NCBI RefSeq assembly: GCF_014698045.1
Contig: NZ_JACJSE010000035.1
Span: 1 to 60,597 of the forward strand
Length of the DNA: 60,597 bases
Source: Aulosira sp. FACHB-615
GTDB taxonomy: Bacteria > Cyanobacteriota > Cyanobacteriia > Cyanobacteriales > Nostocaceae
Direction: 5' to 3'
Made by a program: the position numbers and the translations under genes. This document shows positions 19,357 to 27,634 of the stretch, piece after piece. The notes beneath the pieces were generated by a model, which was not told where the DNA came from, ran no database searches, and worked only from the letters and a program-made list of their open reading frames with translations. Every line of letters begins with the position of its first letter. Position 1 is the stretch's first letter.

Positions 19357-20359
19357 AACTAATTTAACCGGGTTAAAGTTAGTTCTCAAACGCACACAAA
19401 CAGTAACTAACCCCACACCATTAATCTCTTGGTTGCCCCAAACCCAACCTCAACCAGCCTGGATTGGGCTGAAGACTCATGCTGGTGTCTCTAAAATTAT
19501 GCCTGTGATGCCGGATTTGAGTTTGTATCCGAAGCTGATGGAACTCATCTGTGGGCGTATAAGTCAAAGTAATTACGTCGAATGGCAGCAAGAAGCCTAT
19601 GAAATGGTAGGAGTTGAAACCGATACTGATACTCTACATACGATTCAAATTTCTCTTGTTGCTGCTGCATCATTACCATCAACATTAGGAAGAGCTATTC
19701 ATGCTCAATGCTTTCAATGGTTTGCTAATGCAAATCCTGCCTTAGCCCAACATTTACATCAGCAAGAAAGCGTACCCTTTACCTTGGGAATAAAATATTT
19801 TTCGTCAAAAAAAATACAGCTAAGAATTACTCTGCTTAAACAAGAACTCTTAGCACCCTTGCTTTGGGGAATACATAGCAATTTGGGAGGCGAAATAAAT
19901 CTAGCAGGTGTTCCTTGCCGATTAAGCAAAGAGATAGACATTTCCCATGCTAGTAGTTTTGAGAAGTTAGTGCAAATTCCTGTTCAAAACACTATTAAAC
20001 TACAATTTCTGTCTCCTACTAGTTTTAAGCAGAGTGGAGCAATACAGCCATTTCCATTACCAGATTTAGTTTTTAATGGACTACTGCGGCGTTGGAACCA
20101 CTTTGCTCCACCCCAATTAAAGTTTCCCGAAATTAAATGGAATTGTTTAGTTTCAGCTTTTGAATTGAAAACCCATGCTTTTAAGTTAGAAGTTGGTGGA
20201 GAAATTGGAGCTGAAGGTTGGGTAAGGTACCGATTTAATGATAATGAACAAGCAAAAATTGCGACAGTTTTAGCTCATTTCGCCCATTTTGCTGGAGTAG
20301 GTCGGAAAACAACAATGGGAATGGGACAAACATCAATTCAAAATTCAAAATTGAGATGA
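19334..20359 (+). CDS. cas6: Cas6 crRNA-processing endoribonuclease (type I operon copy)
   Basis: A 341-residue RAMP endonuclease that cuts pre-crRNA within repeats. It has the F-L-S-P-T-S-F motif near the middle, P-L-P-D-L-V-F-N-G-L-L-R-R-W-N and the C-terminal glycine-rich loop F-A-G-V-G-R-K-T-T-M-G-M-G-Q. The same landmarks recur in the second Cas6 at 23086. The last residues (S-I-Q-N-S-K-L-R) are encoded by the common cyanobacterial AATTCAAAATTC repeat, so the C-terminus seems to have been replaced by that repeat. It overlaps cas4 by 4 bp. Confidence 0.9.
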   Translation: MTFTKDIETNLTGLKLVLKRTQTVTNPTPLISWLPQTQPQPAWIGLKTHAGVSKIMPVMPDLSLYPKLMELICGRISQSNYVEWQQEAYEMVGVETDTDTLHTIQISLVAAASLPSTLGRAIHAQCFQWFANANPALAQHLHQQESVPFTLGIKYFSSKKIQLRITLLKQELLAPLLWGIHSNLGGEINLAGVPCRLSKEIDISHASSFEKLVQIPVQNTIKLQFLSPTSFKQSGAIQPFPLPDLVFNGLLRRWNHFAPPQLKFPEIKWNCLVSAFELKTHAFKLEVGGEIGAEGWVRYRFNDNEQAKIATVLAHFAHFAGVGRKTTMGMGQTSIQNSKLR

Positions 20360-20955
20360 CTGAGGACTATTTACCCCTGGCGTATCTCAACGCTTGGGAA
20401 TATTGCCCACGCAGATTTTACCTGGAATACGTGCTGAGTGAAATGGAAGATAACGAACACATTATTTTAGGCAGACACATCCACCGCAACATCAATGAAG
20501 AAACTACGTTTCAAGAAGGCGAAACACTGATTCATCAACAGCAATGGGTCTGGAGCGATCGCTTGAAAGTTGCAGGAATTATTGATGCCGTGGAAGAATG
20601 CGACGGTCAACTTGTGCCTGTGGAATATAAAAAGGGCAAGATGGCACAGCATCTTAATGACCATTTTCAACTTTGTGCAGCTGCTTTATGTTTAGAAGAA
20701 CGCACAGGGCGCAATATTACTTATGGCGATATTTTCTATCATACTAACCGCCGCAGGCAGACAGTAGCATTTACACCACAATTAAGACAAATGACCGAGC
20801 AGGCGATCGCTCTTGCTCAACTTGCTGCTAATAAGGCTATGCCTGCTCCGATTAGTCATCCTAAAAAATGCCTTTCATGCAGTCTCCAAGGAATTTGTCT
20901 ACCTGTTGAAGTTAAACAATTACAAAACTTACAAGCTGCTGAAACTGATGGTTGA
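20356..20955 (+). CDS. cas4: Cas4 RecB-like nuclease for spacer adaptation
   Basis: A 199-residue protein. It shows one N-terminal cysteine (Y-C-P-R-R-F-Y), the nuclease residues in G-I-I-D-A-V-E and V-E-Y-K-K-G-K, and three C-terminal cysteines in C-L-S-C-S-L-Q-G-I-C, which together bind a 4Fe-4S cluster. Cas4 trims prespacers and selects the PAM with Cas1-Cas2. The set is complete, so activity is plausible. It starts in an ATGA overlap with cas6. Confidence 0.95.
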   Translation: MTEDYLPLAYLNAWEYCPRRFYLEYVLSEMEDNEHIILGRHIHRNINEETTFQEGETLIHQQQWVWSDRLKVAGIIDAVEECDGQLVPVEYKKGKMAQHLNDHFQLCAAALCLEERTGRNITYGDIFYHTNRRRQTVAFTPQLRQMTEQAIALAQLAANKAMPAPISHPKKCLSCSLQGICLPVEVKQLQNLQAAETDG

Positions 20956-21009
20956 ATCAGTGCAAGTTCATTAACAAATTTTATTCACTACTAATTACAC
21001 ACCTTTGAT

Positions 21010-21987
21010 ATGTCAGTTCTTTACGTTACCCAACCTGATGCTGTTTTGAGCAAGAACTATGAAGCTTTTAATATAGCTTTAAAGCAAGAAGATGGTTCTT
21101 GGAAAAAACAAAGTATTCCAGCACAAACTGTAGAGCAAGTAGTCCTTATGGGCAATCCTCAAGTTACAGGCGATGCTCTTGTTTATGCTTTAGAGCTAGG
21201 TATGCCCATTCATTACCTTTCTAACTTCGGTAAATATTTGGGGTCGGCACTCCCTGGTTACTCCCGTAACGGACAATTGCGACTGGCACAGTATCAACTT
21301 TATAACGATCCTGTGCAGCGTTTGGAATTAGTCAAAGCAATTGTGGCAGCTAAAATTCACAATCAATATCAAGTTTTATATCGGAATAATGAACGAAATA
21401 ATCCTCTTAAAGAACGTAAAAGCCAAGTTAAAAATCAGAAAACTATAGACCAAGTAAGAGGAATTGAAGGTTTAGCTGCACGAGAATATTTTGCTTGTTG
21501 GCCAAGTATGGTTGGAAAACAGTGGACTTTTAATGGCAGAAATCGTCGTCCTCCTACCGATCCAGTGAATTCACTACTCAGTTTTGCTTATGGTTTATTG
21601 CGCGTTCAAGTAACAGCTGCGGTTCATGTTGCTGGGTTAGACCCATATATTGGATACTTACACGAAGTTCATCACGGTCAGCCATCAATGGTACTGGATT
21701 TAATGGAAGAATTTCGCGCCTTGATAGCTGATAATGTGGTATTGACAGTATTACATAAACGTGAAATACAACCACAAGATTTTTCTGAAAGTTTGGGTGC
21801 TTATCGTTTAAAAGAAGCTGCCCGAAAATCTTTTTTGCAAGCATTTGAGCGTAAGATGAATGACGAATTCAAACATCCTGTTTTTGAATACCGATGCACT
21901 TATCGTCGGGCAATCGAACTTCAAGCCCGCTTGCTCAGTCGGCATTTGCAAGAAGGTATTCCTTATAAAGCTCTTGCTTTGCGATGA
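21010..21987 (+). CDS. cas1: Cas1 integrase
   Basis: A 325-residue protein with the three metal-binding positions of Cas1: E153 in G-I-E-G-L-A-A-R-E-Y-F, H218 in G-Y-L-H-E-V-H-H-G, and the D230/E233-E234 cluster in L-D-L-M-E-E-F. It is the only cas1 in the window and so probably serves both arrays. It is 54 bp from cas4 and overlaps cas2 by 4 bp. Confidence 0.98.
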   Translation: MSVLYVTQPDAVLSKNYEAFNIALKQEDGSWKKQSIPAQTVEQVVLMGNPQVTGDALVYALELGMPIHYLSNFGKYLGSALPGYSRNGQLRLAQYQLYNDPVQRLELVKAIVAAKIHNQYQVLYRNNERNNPLKERKSQVKNQKTIDQVRGIEGLAAREYFACWPSMVGKQWTFNGRNRRPPTDPVNSLLSFAYGLLRVQVTAAVHVAGLDPYIGYLHEVHHGQPSMVLDLMEEFRALIADNVVLTVLHKREIQPQDFSESLGAYRLKEAARKSFLQAFERKMNDEFKHPVFEYRCTYRRAIELQARLLSRHLQEGIPYKALALR

Positions 21988-22277
21988 CTACCTTGTTCTA
22001 TCTAATTATTTATGATCTGCCAGATAACAAAGCAGCTAACAAACGTCGCACTCGTTTACACAAATTGTTGTCTGGCTATGGTAAATGGACTCAATACAGT
22101 GTATTCGAGTGCTTCTTAACAAACGTTCAATTTGCTACACTACAGACCAAAATAGAAAAATTACTCAAGCCAGAAGAAGATGCTGTACGAATATACGTGC
22201 TTGATGCAGGTGCAGTGAGAAGAACCATCACGTATGGTTCGGAAATTCCTCGACAAGAGCAAACAATCGTCTTATGA
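21984..22277 (+). CDS. cas2: Cas2 integration subunit
   Basis: A 97-residue protein of normal Cas2 length, with the first-strand L-I-I-Y-D-L-P-D-N and a ferredoxin-like pattern ending in strand-forming R-I-Y-V-L-D. It bridges Cas1 dimers in the spacer-integration complex. It starts in an ATGA overlap with cas1 and is the last gene before the array 2 leader. Confidence 0.97.
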   Translation: MTTLFYLIIYDLPDNKAANKRRTRLHKLLSGYGKWTQYSVFECFLTNVQFATLQTKIEKLLKPEEDAVRIYVLDAGAVRRTITYGSEIPRQEQTIVL

Positions 22278-22501
22278 TAGATGAAGGTATCGACTTGATG
22301 ATTGTCGAGTCAAAGCGGGGTCAAAAACCCTGGAGACTCGTCAAAATCGCCAGAACCTTGACAAAATAATAGTTATAGCGTTTCATAAAATGGGAAAGCT
22401 GCAAATAATTTGCAATAAGAGAGGCTGAAAATGACCAAAATTTTCGACTCGTCAAATCGCTTCCCAGGAGGCTTGCCCTGTAATAGTTTCAGAACCGGGC
22501 G
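22278..22501 (+). promoter_or_regulatory. Leader of CRISPR array 2
   Basis: This is a 224-bp non-coding stretch between cas2 and the first repeat of array 2. Its last 53 bases align without gaps to positions 24-76, the leader of array 1. Repeated GACTCGTCAAA-type words occur at about 22310, 22335 and 22447. It should contain the pre-crRNA promoter and the integration signal. No confident promoter boxes were assigned. Confidence 0.7.
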
Positions 22502-22982
22502 GTTTCCAAACCTGATTACCCCGCAAGGGGACTGAAACCGGAAACTTTAGGAATAGGATTAATAAAAATAAATTGTTTCCAAACCTGATTACCCCGCAAG
22601 GGGACTGAAACCAGTCATAGACTGTAGGACAAACAATATAAGCTCCCTCTTCAGGTTTCCAAACCTGATTACCCCGCAAGGGGACTGAAACGTCTAATAT
22701 AATGTTGCTTGCGTCCGACACAACCTCAAGTTTCCAAACCTGATTACCCCGCAAGGGGACTGAAACATTCCACGAACTGGGAAAGAGAGTGCGCGGTCAT
22801 GCGTTTCCAAACCTGATTACCCCGCAAGGGGACTGAAACTTGCTTGTGTTTGCCAAGCTTGCAGTATTCCTATGTTTCCAAACCTGATTACCCCGCAAGG
22901 GGACTGAAACTAAAAGTAGTGTTCCCAATGCTGAATAGCAATTCAGTTTCCAAACCTCATTACCCCTCAAGGGGACTCAACT
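22502..22982 (+). CRISPR. CRISPR array 2: 7 repeats of 37 bp, 6 spacers
   Basis: Repeats start at 22502, 22575, 22655, 22730, 22803, 22874 and 22946. They differ from array 1 only at positions 12-13 (TG instead of CA: GTTTCCAAACCTGATT), with the same CCCC-GCAA-GGGG hairpin and GGGGACTGAAAC end. The seventh repeat has several changes. A still more degenerate half-repeat (CCCCAAAGGGGG then ATGAAATC) lies near 23028-23047, suggesting the array once ran further. Spacers are 34-43 bp. The near-identical repeat means the same Cas6 and effector complexes could use both arrays. Confidence 0.98.
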
Positions 22983-23085
22983 CAGTGATCGCCATCCCAG
23001 CCGTTACCTCTGCTCATTAATAATTTTCCCCAAAGGGGGATGAAATCGCCTAAAATATTCAACATTCTTCGACTCAACCCATACG

Positions 23086-24228
23086 ATGCCCAGAGCAGCC
23101 ACAGCCCCCAAGCGCAAGCCTAGAGCTAAATCAACACCGAAAGACTCAGTTCCTACGTGGACAGATGAAACGGAACTGGTAGGCTTAGTGTTTGATTTAG
23201 AGGCAACAGCAACGGCTTCTCTCTACTCGCAATATACGATTGGACTCCACGCTTGGTTTCTCGACCAAGTGCGCCAAGTTGACCCAGAGTTATCAGCGTA
23301 CCTGCACGATGGAGAGTCAGAAAAAGCCTTTAGTATCTCCGCACTGGAAGGGCAACTGCTCCCTAGCGGCAAGCAACTGAAACTAGTCGCCAACCAAATC
23401 TATCATTGGCATATCAACGGGCTGTCTCAACGGGTGGCATTGTTTTTCAAGCAGTGGTTGACTATTTTACCGACGGTTATCGATTTGAGAGGAGCATCCT
23501 TACAAATCAAACAGGTGAGTATTGCCCATCCCCCAACTACTTACGCCCAATTACTGCAATCGCCCATTGAACAATCAGTAGTTGACCTCAGTTTCGTTTC
23601 ACCAACCAGTTTTCGGCGTAAAGGTCATCATTTCCCCCTGCCAGTACCAGAGAATCTATTTCACAGTTATTTACGGCGGTGGAATGATTTTTCGCAGCAG
23701 CCTGTAGAACAAGCGGCTTTTCTAGAATGGATTGATGAAAGCGTTATCATCCATCAGCACCGTTTGGAATCAACCAAAGTGGCAGCAGGTAAGCAAGGGT
23801 CGGTCACTGGTTTCACTGGAGCAATATCCTTGGGATTGAGTAAGGCAGCTTTGGCAAATACCGAATTCACACAGCTATTCTATACTTTGCTCAAGCTTGC
23901 TACCTACTGCGGGACAGGGCATAAAACAACTTTCGGCTTGGGGCAAACACGCTCTGGTTGGTTGGTAGAACAAAAGTCAGCTACAGCCGAGCAGTTGATC
24001 ACAGATATGCTGGCTCAACGGATTGAAGAATTGACCCAGATATTCACTGACCAACGCAAACGAAAGGGGGGTGAGCGCACCGATAGAATTGCCAGCACTT
24101 GGGCGACTGTACTGGCCCGTCGAGAACATGGGGATTCTTTAGCGGCGATCGCAACTGATTTGGAGATGAAGCCGGAGACGGTGAAAACTTACGTCAAGCT
24201 GGCTCGAAAAGCTCTCAAGCAGGAGTAG
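23086..24228 (+). CDS. cas6: Second Cas6 with a C-terminal helix-turn-helix extension
   Basis: A 380-residue protein. The N-terminal ~25 residues are basic (K/R/P/A-rich). The Cas6 body shows F-V-S-P-T-S-F-R-R-K, P-L-P-V-P-E-N-L-F-H-S-Y-L-R-R-W-N and the glycine-rich loop Y-C-G-T-G-H-K-T-T-F-G-L-G-Q. After ~residue 300 there is an added helical region that ends in DSLAAIATDLEMKPETVKTY and V-K-L-A-R-K-A-L-K, a sigma-region-4-like helix-turn-helix. It stands right after array 2, away from the cas6 of the type I operon, so it may process crRNA for the III-D complex. The HTH could bind DNA (autoregulation) or RNA; this is inference. Confidence 0.88.
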   Translation: MPRAATAPKRKPRAKSTPKDSVPTWTDETELVGLVFDLEATATASLYSQYTIGLHAWFLDQVRQVDPELSAYLHDGESEKAFSISALEGQLLPSGKQLKLVANQIYHWHINGLSQRVALFFKQWLTILPTVIDLRGASLQIKQVSIAHPPTTYAQLLQSPIEQSVVDLSFVSPTSFRRKGHHFPLPVPENLFHSYLRRWNDFSQQPVEQAAFLEWIDESVIIHQHRLESTKVAAGKQGSVTGFTGAISLGLSKAALANTEFTQLFYTLLKLATYCGTGHKTTFGLGQTRSGWLVEQKSATAEQLITDMLAQRIEELTQIFTDQRKRKGGERTDRIASTWATVLARREHGDSLAAIATDLEMKPETVKTYVKLARKALKQE

Positions 24229-24261
24229 CTAATGAAACTATTCTAAAAATACAGTTTATTA

Positions 24262-24293
24262 ATTGCGAATTGCGGATTGCGAATTGCGAATTG
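24262..24293 (+). repeat. Heptanucleotide tandem repeat (ATTGCGA, ~4.5 copies)
   Basis: Units lie at 24262, 24269 (one variant, ATTGCGG), 24276, 24283 and a partial at 24290. Seven-base tandem repeats of this kind (STRR) are common in heterocystous cyanobacteria. It sits at the junction between cas6 and the duplicated cas6 tail. Confidence 0.85.
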
Positions 24294-24301
24294 TCCTCGC
24301 C

Positions 24302-24442
24302 TGGGCGACTGTACTTGCCCGTCGAGAGCATGGGGATTCTTTGGCGGCGATCGCTCTGGACTTGGAAATGAAACCTGAGACTGTGAAGACTTATGTCAAG
24401 CTGGCTCGAAAAGCTCTGAAGGGGACTGATGAGAATCCTTAG
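24302..24442 (+). pseudogene. Duplicated 3' fragment of the cas6-HTH gene
   Basis: 46 codons and a stop. The first ~41 codons repeat the cas6 C-terminus from W-A-T-V-L-A-R-R to A-R-K-A-L-K with one residue change (T to L in the HTH), then end in G-T-D-E-N-P instead of Q-E. No Cas6 body precedes it. It is the remnant of a second copy, of a recombination between two cas6-HTH genes, or a detached HTH module. No start codon in good context is seen. Confidence 0.8.
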
Positions 24443-24603
24443 TAGTTGGCAGATCAGGGCTTGGTGCAAGGCGATGGGGTGTATTAGTCACTGAGAAAGC
24501 ATTACAAGTTTTGCCAAATCTTTCTCCAGTTACAGATAATAGTGTTAGGGCTAATTATTTAAGAGGTCTAATTGTGGTCTTTGCGGAAACTAGCTCCTCA
24601 GAC

Positions 24604-25200
24604 ATGGTAACAACTCGCCTGACATTAGACGAGTATCGGGCAATGGAACAAACCAGCCCAGAACGCCATGAATACCGCAATGGAGAGATTATTACTATGT
24701 CGGGAGGTTCAGAAGCCCATAGTGCGTAGACGCGAAGCGGCTTGTCGTCAGACATCGCCAGTAACTTATTAATTTATTTGGGTTTTTTGCTCAGAGATAC
24801 TGATTTTCGGTTGTATAATAGTGACTTGCGCGTTTGGATTGAGGAATATCAGTGTGGGACTTATACCGATTTGATGGTTGTGCAAGGTTCCCCAGAATTC
24901 AACAATGAGCGCAATGATGAAATTGTTAATCCTTTACTCATAGTCGAAGTTCTTTCGCCCTCGACTGAAGCTTATGATTGAGGTGATAAGTTTAGAAAAT
25001 ATCGCTCCTTAGAGAGCTTTTGTGAATATTTGCTGGTAAGCCAAACAGAACCTTACATCGAGCAGTATTACAACCAAGAGCGTAACAGCAACGATCGCTG
25101 ACTATTGCAAGTTCACTCGGATCTTGAGCGATCTATCTTCCTACACAGTTTAAATGTAGAAATTCCGCTAACGGAAATTTATCGTCGAATTAATTTTTGA
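24604..25200 (+). pseudogene. Uma2-family (DUF820) endonuclease-like pseudogene
   Basis: Reading across breaks gives T-T-R-L-T-L-D-E-Y-R-A-M-E at the start, then N-G-E-I-I-T-M-S-G-G-S, D-L-R-V-W-I, T-Y-T-D-L-M-V-V, P-L-L-I-V-E-V-L-S-P-S-T and D-K-F-R-K-Y-R-S-L, the usual Uma2 landmarks of a PD-(D/E)XK fold. The frame is lost at ~24727, where a palindromic insert (GCGTAGACGCGAAGCGGC and following) brings a stop. Further stops occur at ~24979 (TGA in place of the codon before G-D-K-F) and ~25100. The gene is not functional. Uma2 genes are highly multiplied in cyanobacteria. Confidence 0.85.
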
Positions 25201-25353
25201 GAGTGGCTTTTTAGAAGTGTGAATGTCAGCAAGAGCATATTTTACTTTCTGACTTTTTTAGCATTGTTATTATCTCTCTATCGGTCAATATCCTAATCAC
25301 TTAATCAAAGCTAGACTACCCTCGGAAATTACAAACATTCTAGGGTAAAGCAG

Positions 25354-25956
25354 ATGATTGATCTCTATACTTTCACTACGCCTAATGGACGCAAAGCTTC
25401 TGTCATGTTGGAAGAAGTTGAATTGCCCTATAATTTTCACAAAATTGATATTACTAAACAACAGCAATTTACTCCTGAATATGTTGCCATCAATCCTAAT
25501 AGTAAAATTCCTGCTATTGTTGACCAAGAGACTGGAATTACAGTTTTTGAATCGGGTGCAATTCTGATTTATCTAGCCCAAAAAACAGGCAAACTCTTAC
25601 CAACTGATCAAAAAAGCTATTTTCAAGTTCTAGAATGGCTGATGTTTCAAATGGGAGGAGTAGGGCCAATGTTTGGGCAACTTAACCACTTTAAACGATT
25701 TGCACCCGAAAAGATTCCTTATGCCATCGAACGTTACGAAAAAGAAACTTTACGGATTTATGGTGTTCTAGATAAACAACTGCAAGATAATGAATTTATC
25801 TGTGGTGACTATTCTATTGCTGATGTAGCAACTTATCCTTGGGTAGCAATTTATGAGTTTCAAGGTTTATCACTGGATAATTACCCTCATCTCCAACGCT
25901 GGGTGAACATAGTGCAGCAACGTCCGGCTGTGCAACGCGGAATGCAAGTTCCTTAA
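25354..25956 (+). CDS. Glutathione S-transferase family protein (YfcG/YghU-like)
   Basis: A 200-residue protein. The N-terminal thioredoxin-like domain starts M-I-D-L-Y-T-F-T-T-P-N-G-R-K and includes N-P-N-S-K-I-P-A-I and F-E-S-G-A-I-L-I-Y-L, the glutathione-binding P and E-S pair. The C-terminal helical domain has the family motif Y-S-I-A-D-V-A-T-Y-P-W. Length is normal. Proteins of this group act as disulfide-bond oxidoreductases or peroxidases. It appears monocistronic and unrelated to the CRISPR genes. Confidence 0.92.
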   Translation: MIDLYTFTTPNGRKASVMLEEVELPYNFHKIDITKQQQFTPEYVAINPNSKIPAIVDQETGITVFESGAILIYLAQKTGKLLPTDQKSYFQVLEWLMFQMGGVGPMFGQLNHFKRFAPEKIPYAIERYEKETLRIYGVLDKQLQDNEFICGDYSIADVATYPWVAIYEFQGLSLDNYPHLQRWVNIVQQRPAVQRGMQVP

Positions 25957-26182
25957 ATACAGATTGACCAAGATGAATCTATATTGGTTGGCGAGATAGC
26001 ATTTATCAAGAAATCATTTACTATGCCAACTATAAATAAAATTAGCAGCAACGTTTACACAAAAATACTATCCATTTTTCAGTATGAATGATGGAAATAA
26101 CTCTGTTTGATTAGTTTAATTGAAATAAACAAATTAGGAATTTCATAATTTGTTATAAACCTATCAATTCAAAAAAGTAAAA

Positions 26183-27472
26183 ATGAAAATATTTCGACCT
26201 TTTTATTTTAAGCACTTAATTAGAATATCGCTAATAAGTATTTCTGTTTTGCTTTTAATATGGTTGATTTCTCCACTTTTACCAATACTAGCCTCATCAG
26301 AAACTCAACTTTTTGAACAAGTTTGGCGAACAGTCAACGATAACTTTTATGATCCAAAATTTAATGGAGTAGATTGGCAAGCTATTAAAAAACAATATCA
26401 ACCTCAAATAAGCAAAGCTAAGTCAAAAAAAGATGTTGCTGTTGTCCTTAATCAAATGTTGGCTCAACTGAAATCTTCTCATACTCGGCTATACACTCAA
26501 GATGAGCCTGCTTACTATCAGCTTTTAGGGATTTTTGTACCAGGCAGCCCAGAACTTAAAAAGCAATTAAAACAGTTTTTTCCAAAAGGTAAAGTTGAAT
26601 ATACTGATATCGGCTTGTTTACCAAAGATATCAATGGCAGAAGATTTGTTAGTTCTATTATTGATGACAGCCCGGCGGCAAAAGCTGGTTTCAAGCCAGG
26701 AGACCAAATTTTAGGTGTTGATGGTTCTCCATACCAGTCCATAAATTCTTTTGCTGCTAAAGCAGGACAAACTGTCAAAGTATTAATCCAGCGTTCACCC
26801 GAATCAAGCAGCCAGCAAGAAATAGCTGTTATACCAAAAGTTTTTGATGCTAGTACGATGTTCTTACAAGCTCAAACAGCAAGCACCGAGTTAATTGAGC
26901 AAAGTGGTAAAAAAATTGGTTATGTCCATATTTGGTCAAACGCAGCAGATCCTTACGGGCAACAACTTCAAGATGAACTAATTTATGGTCATTTAAAAGA
27001 TGCTGACTGTCTAATTTTGGATATCAGAGATGGATGGGGTGGCGGAGATGTTAGTTATCTCAACATTTTTACTGCCAAACACAATCTCAGCATTACAAGC
27101 ATTCCCCGAAATCAACGTCGTTATACCTATAACTATCAATGGAAAAAACCTGTAGTTATGTTGGTGAATGAGGGCAGCCGTAGTAGTAAAGAAATTCTGG
27201 CATTTGGGTTTCAACAAAATCATATCGGCTCCGTGATTGGAACTCCAACAGCAGGAGCAGTACTCGCAGGTCGTCCTTATTTTATGCGCGATGGTAGTCT
27301 GCTTTATATTGCAGTTACAAATGTATTTGTAAATGGTAATCAAAGGCTAGAAGGCAAGGGTGTCACCCCAGATATTAATATTCCATTCCCCCTAGAATAT
27401 GCTCAAGGCGCAGACCCACAAAAGCAAAAAGCTATAGAAGTTTTATTGCAAACACAATTTCCGCCAACCTAA
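26183..27472 (+). CDS. Membrane-anchored S41-family peptidase with PDZ domain
   Basis: A 429-residue protein. An N-terminal membrane segment or signal anchor spans ~10-37 and ends P-I-L-A-S-S. A peptidase N-domain follows (L-F-E-Q-V-W-R-T-V-N-D-N-F-Y-D-P). A PDZ domain with D-S-P-A-A-K-A-G-F-K-P-G-D-Q-I lies near 162-176. The catalytic region N-E-G-S-R-S-S-K-E-I is near 327-336 and G-T-P-T-A-G-A-V near 353. This resembles carboxyl-terminal processing proteases acting in the periplasm or lumen. The serine is probably one of the S-S pair. It appears monocistronic and is followed by a strong terminator. Confidence 0.9.
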   Translation: MKIFRPFYFKHLIRISLISISVLLLIWLISPLLPILASSETQLFEQVWRTVNDNFYDPKFNGVDWQAIKKQYQPQISKAKSKKDVAVVLNQMLAQLKSSHTRLYTQDEPAYYQLLGIFVPGSPELKKQLKQFFPKGKVEYTDIGLFTKDINGRRFVSSIIDDSPAAKAGFKPGDQILGVDGSPYQSINSFAAKAGQTVKVLIQRSPESSSQQEIAVIPKVFDASTMFLQAQTASTELIEQSGKKIGYVHIWSNAADPYGQQLQDELIYGHLKDADCLILDIRDGWGGGDVSYLNIFTAKHNLSITSIPRNQRRYTYNYQWKKPVVMLVNEGSRSSKEILAFGFQQNHIGSVIGTPTAGAVLAGRPYFMRDGSLLYIAVTNVFVNGNQRLEGKGVTPDINIPFPLEYAQGADPQKQKAIEVLLQTQFPPT

Positions 27473-27568
27473 TCAACCACTCAAGATAGTTCTAGAAGGT
27501 TAAATTCATTAATTTGATGCTTGCTCACAACTGTGATGTTTAAACTATTGAGGTGAAGTAATTTCTAA

Positions 27569-27604
27569 CAAAAAAGTGCTTTTTTAAGTGAAAGCACTTT
27601 TTTG
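27569..27604. terminator. Bidirectional intrinsic terminator
   Basis: A perfect 14-bp stem runs from 27569-27582 (CAAAAAAGTGCTTT) to 27591-27604 (AAAGCACTTTTTTG) with an 8-base loop. The A-run on one side and T-run on the other let it stop transcription in both directions. It lies between the convergent S41 peptidase gene and the gene at 27635-28963. Confidence 0.9.
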
Positions 27605-27634
27605 TTAATAGTTTAACTTTTAGCTTTTCTTTAT

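Noticed and set aside
13109..22277. Subtype I-D assignment for the second system
   Set aside because: No Cas10d-like HD or palm protein and no Csc1/Csc2-like subunits; Cas7 has DevR-type motifs instead.
22452..22754. 100-residue minus-strand ORF in array 2
   Set aside because: Same artefact: translated repeats.
77..22982. Self-targeting spacers
   Set aside because: No spacer could be matched by eye to another part of the window; a computed search would be needed, so no claim is made.
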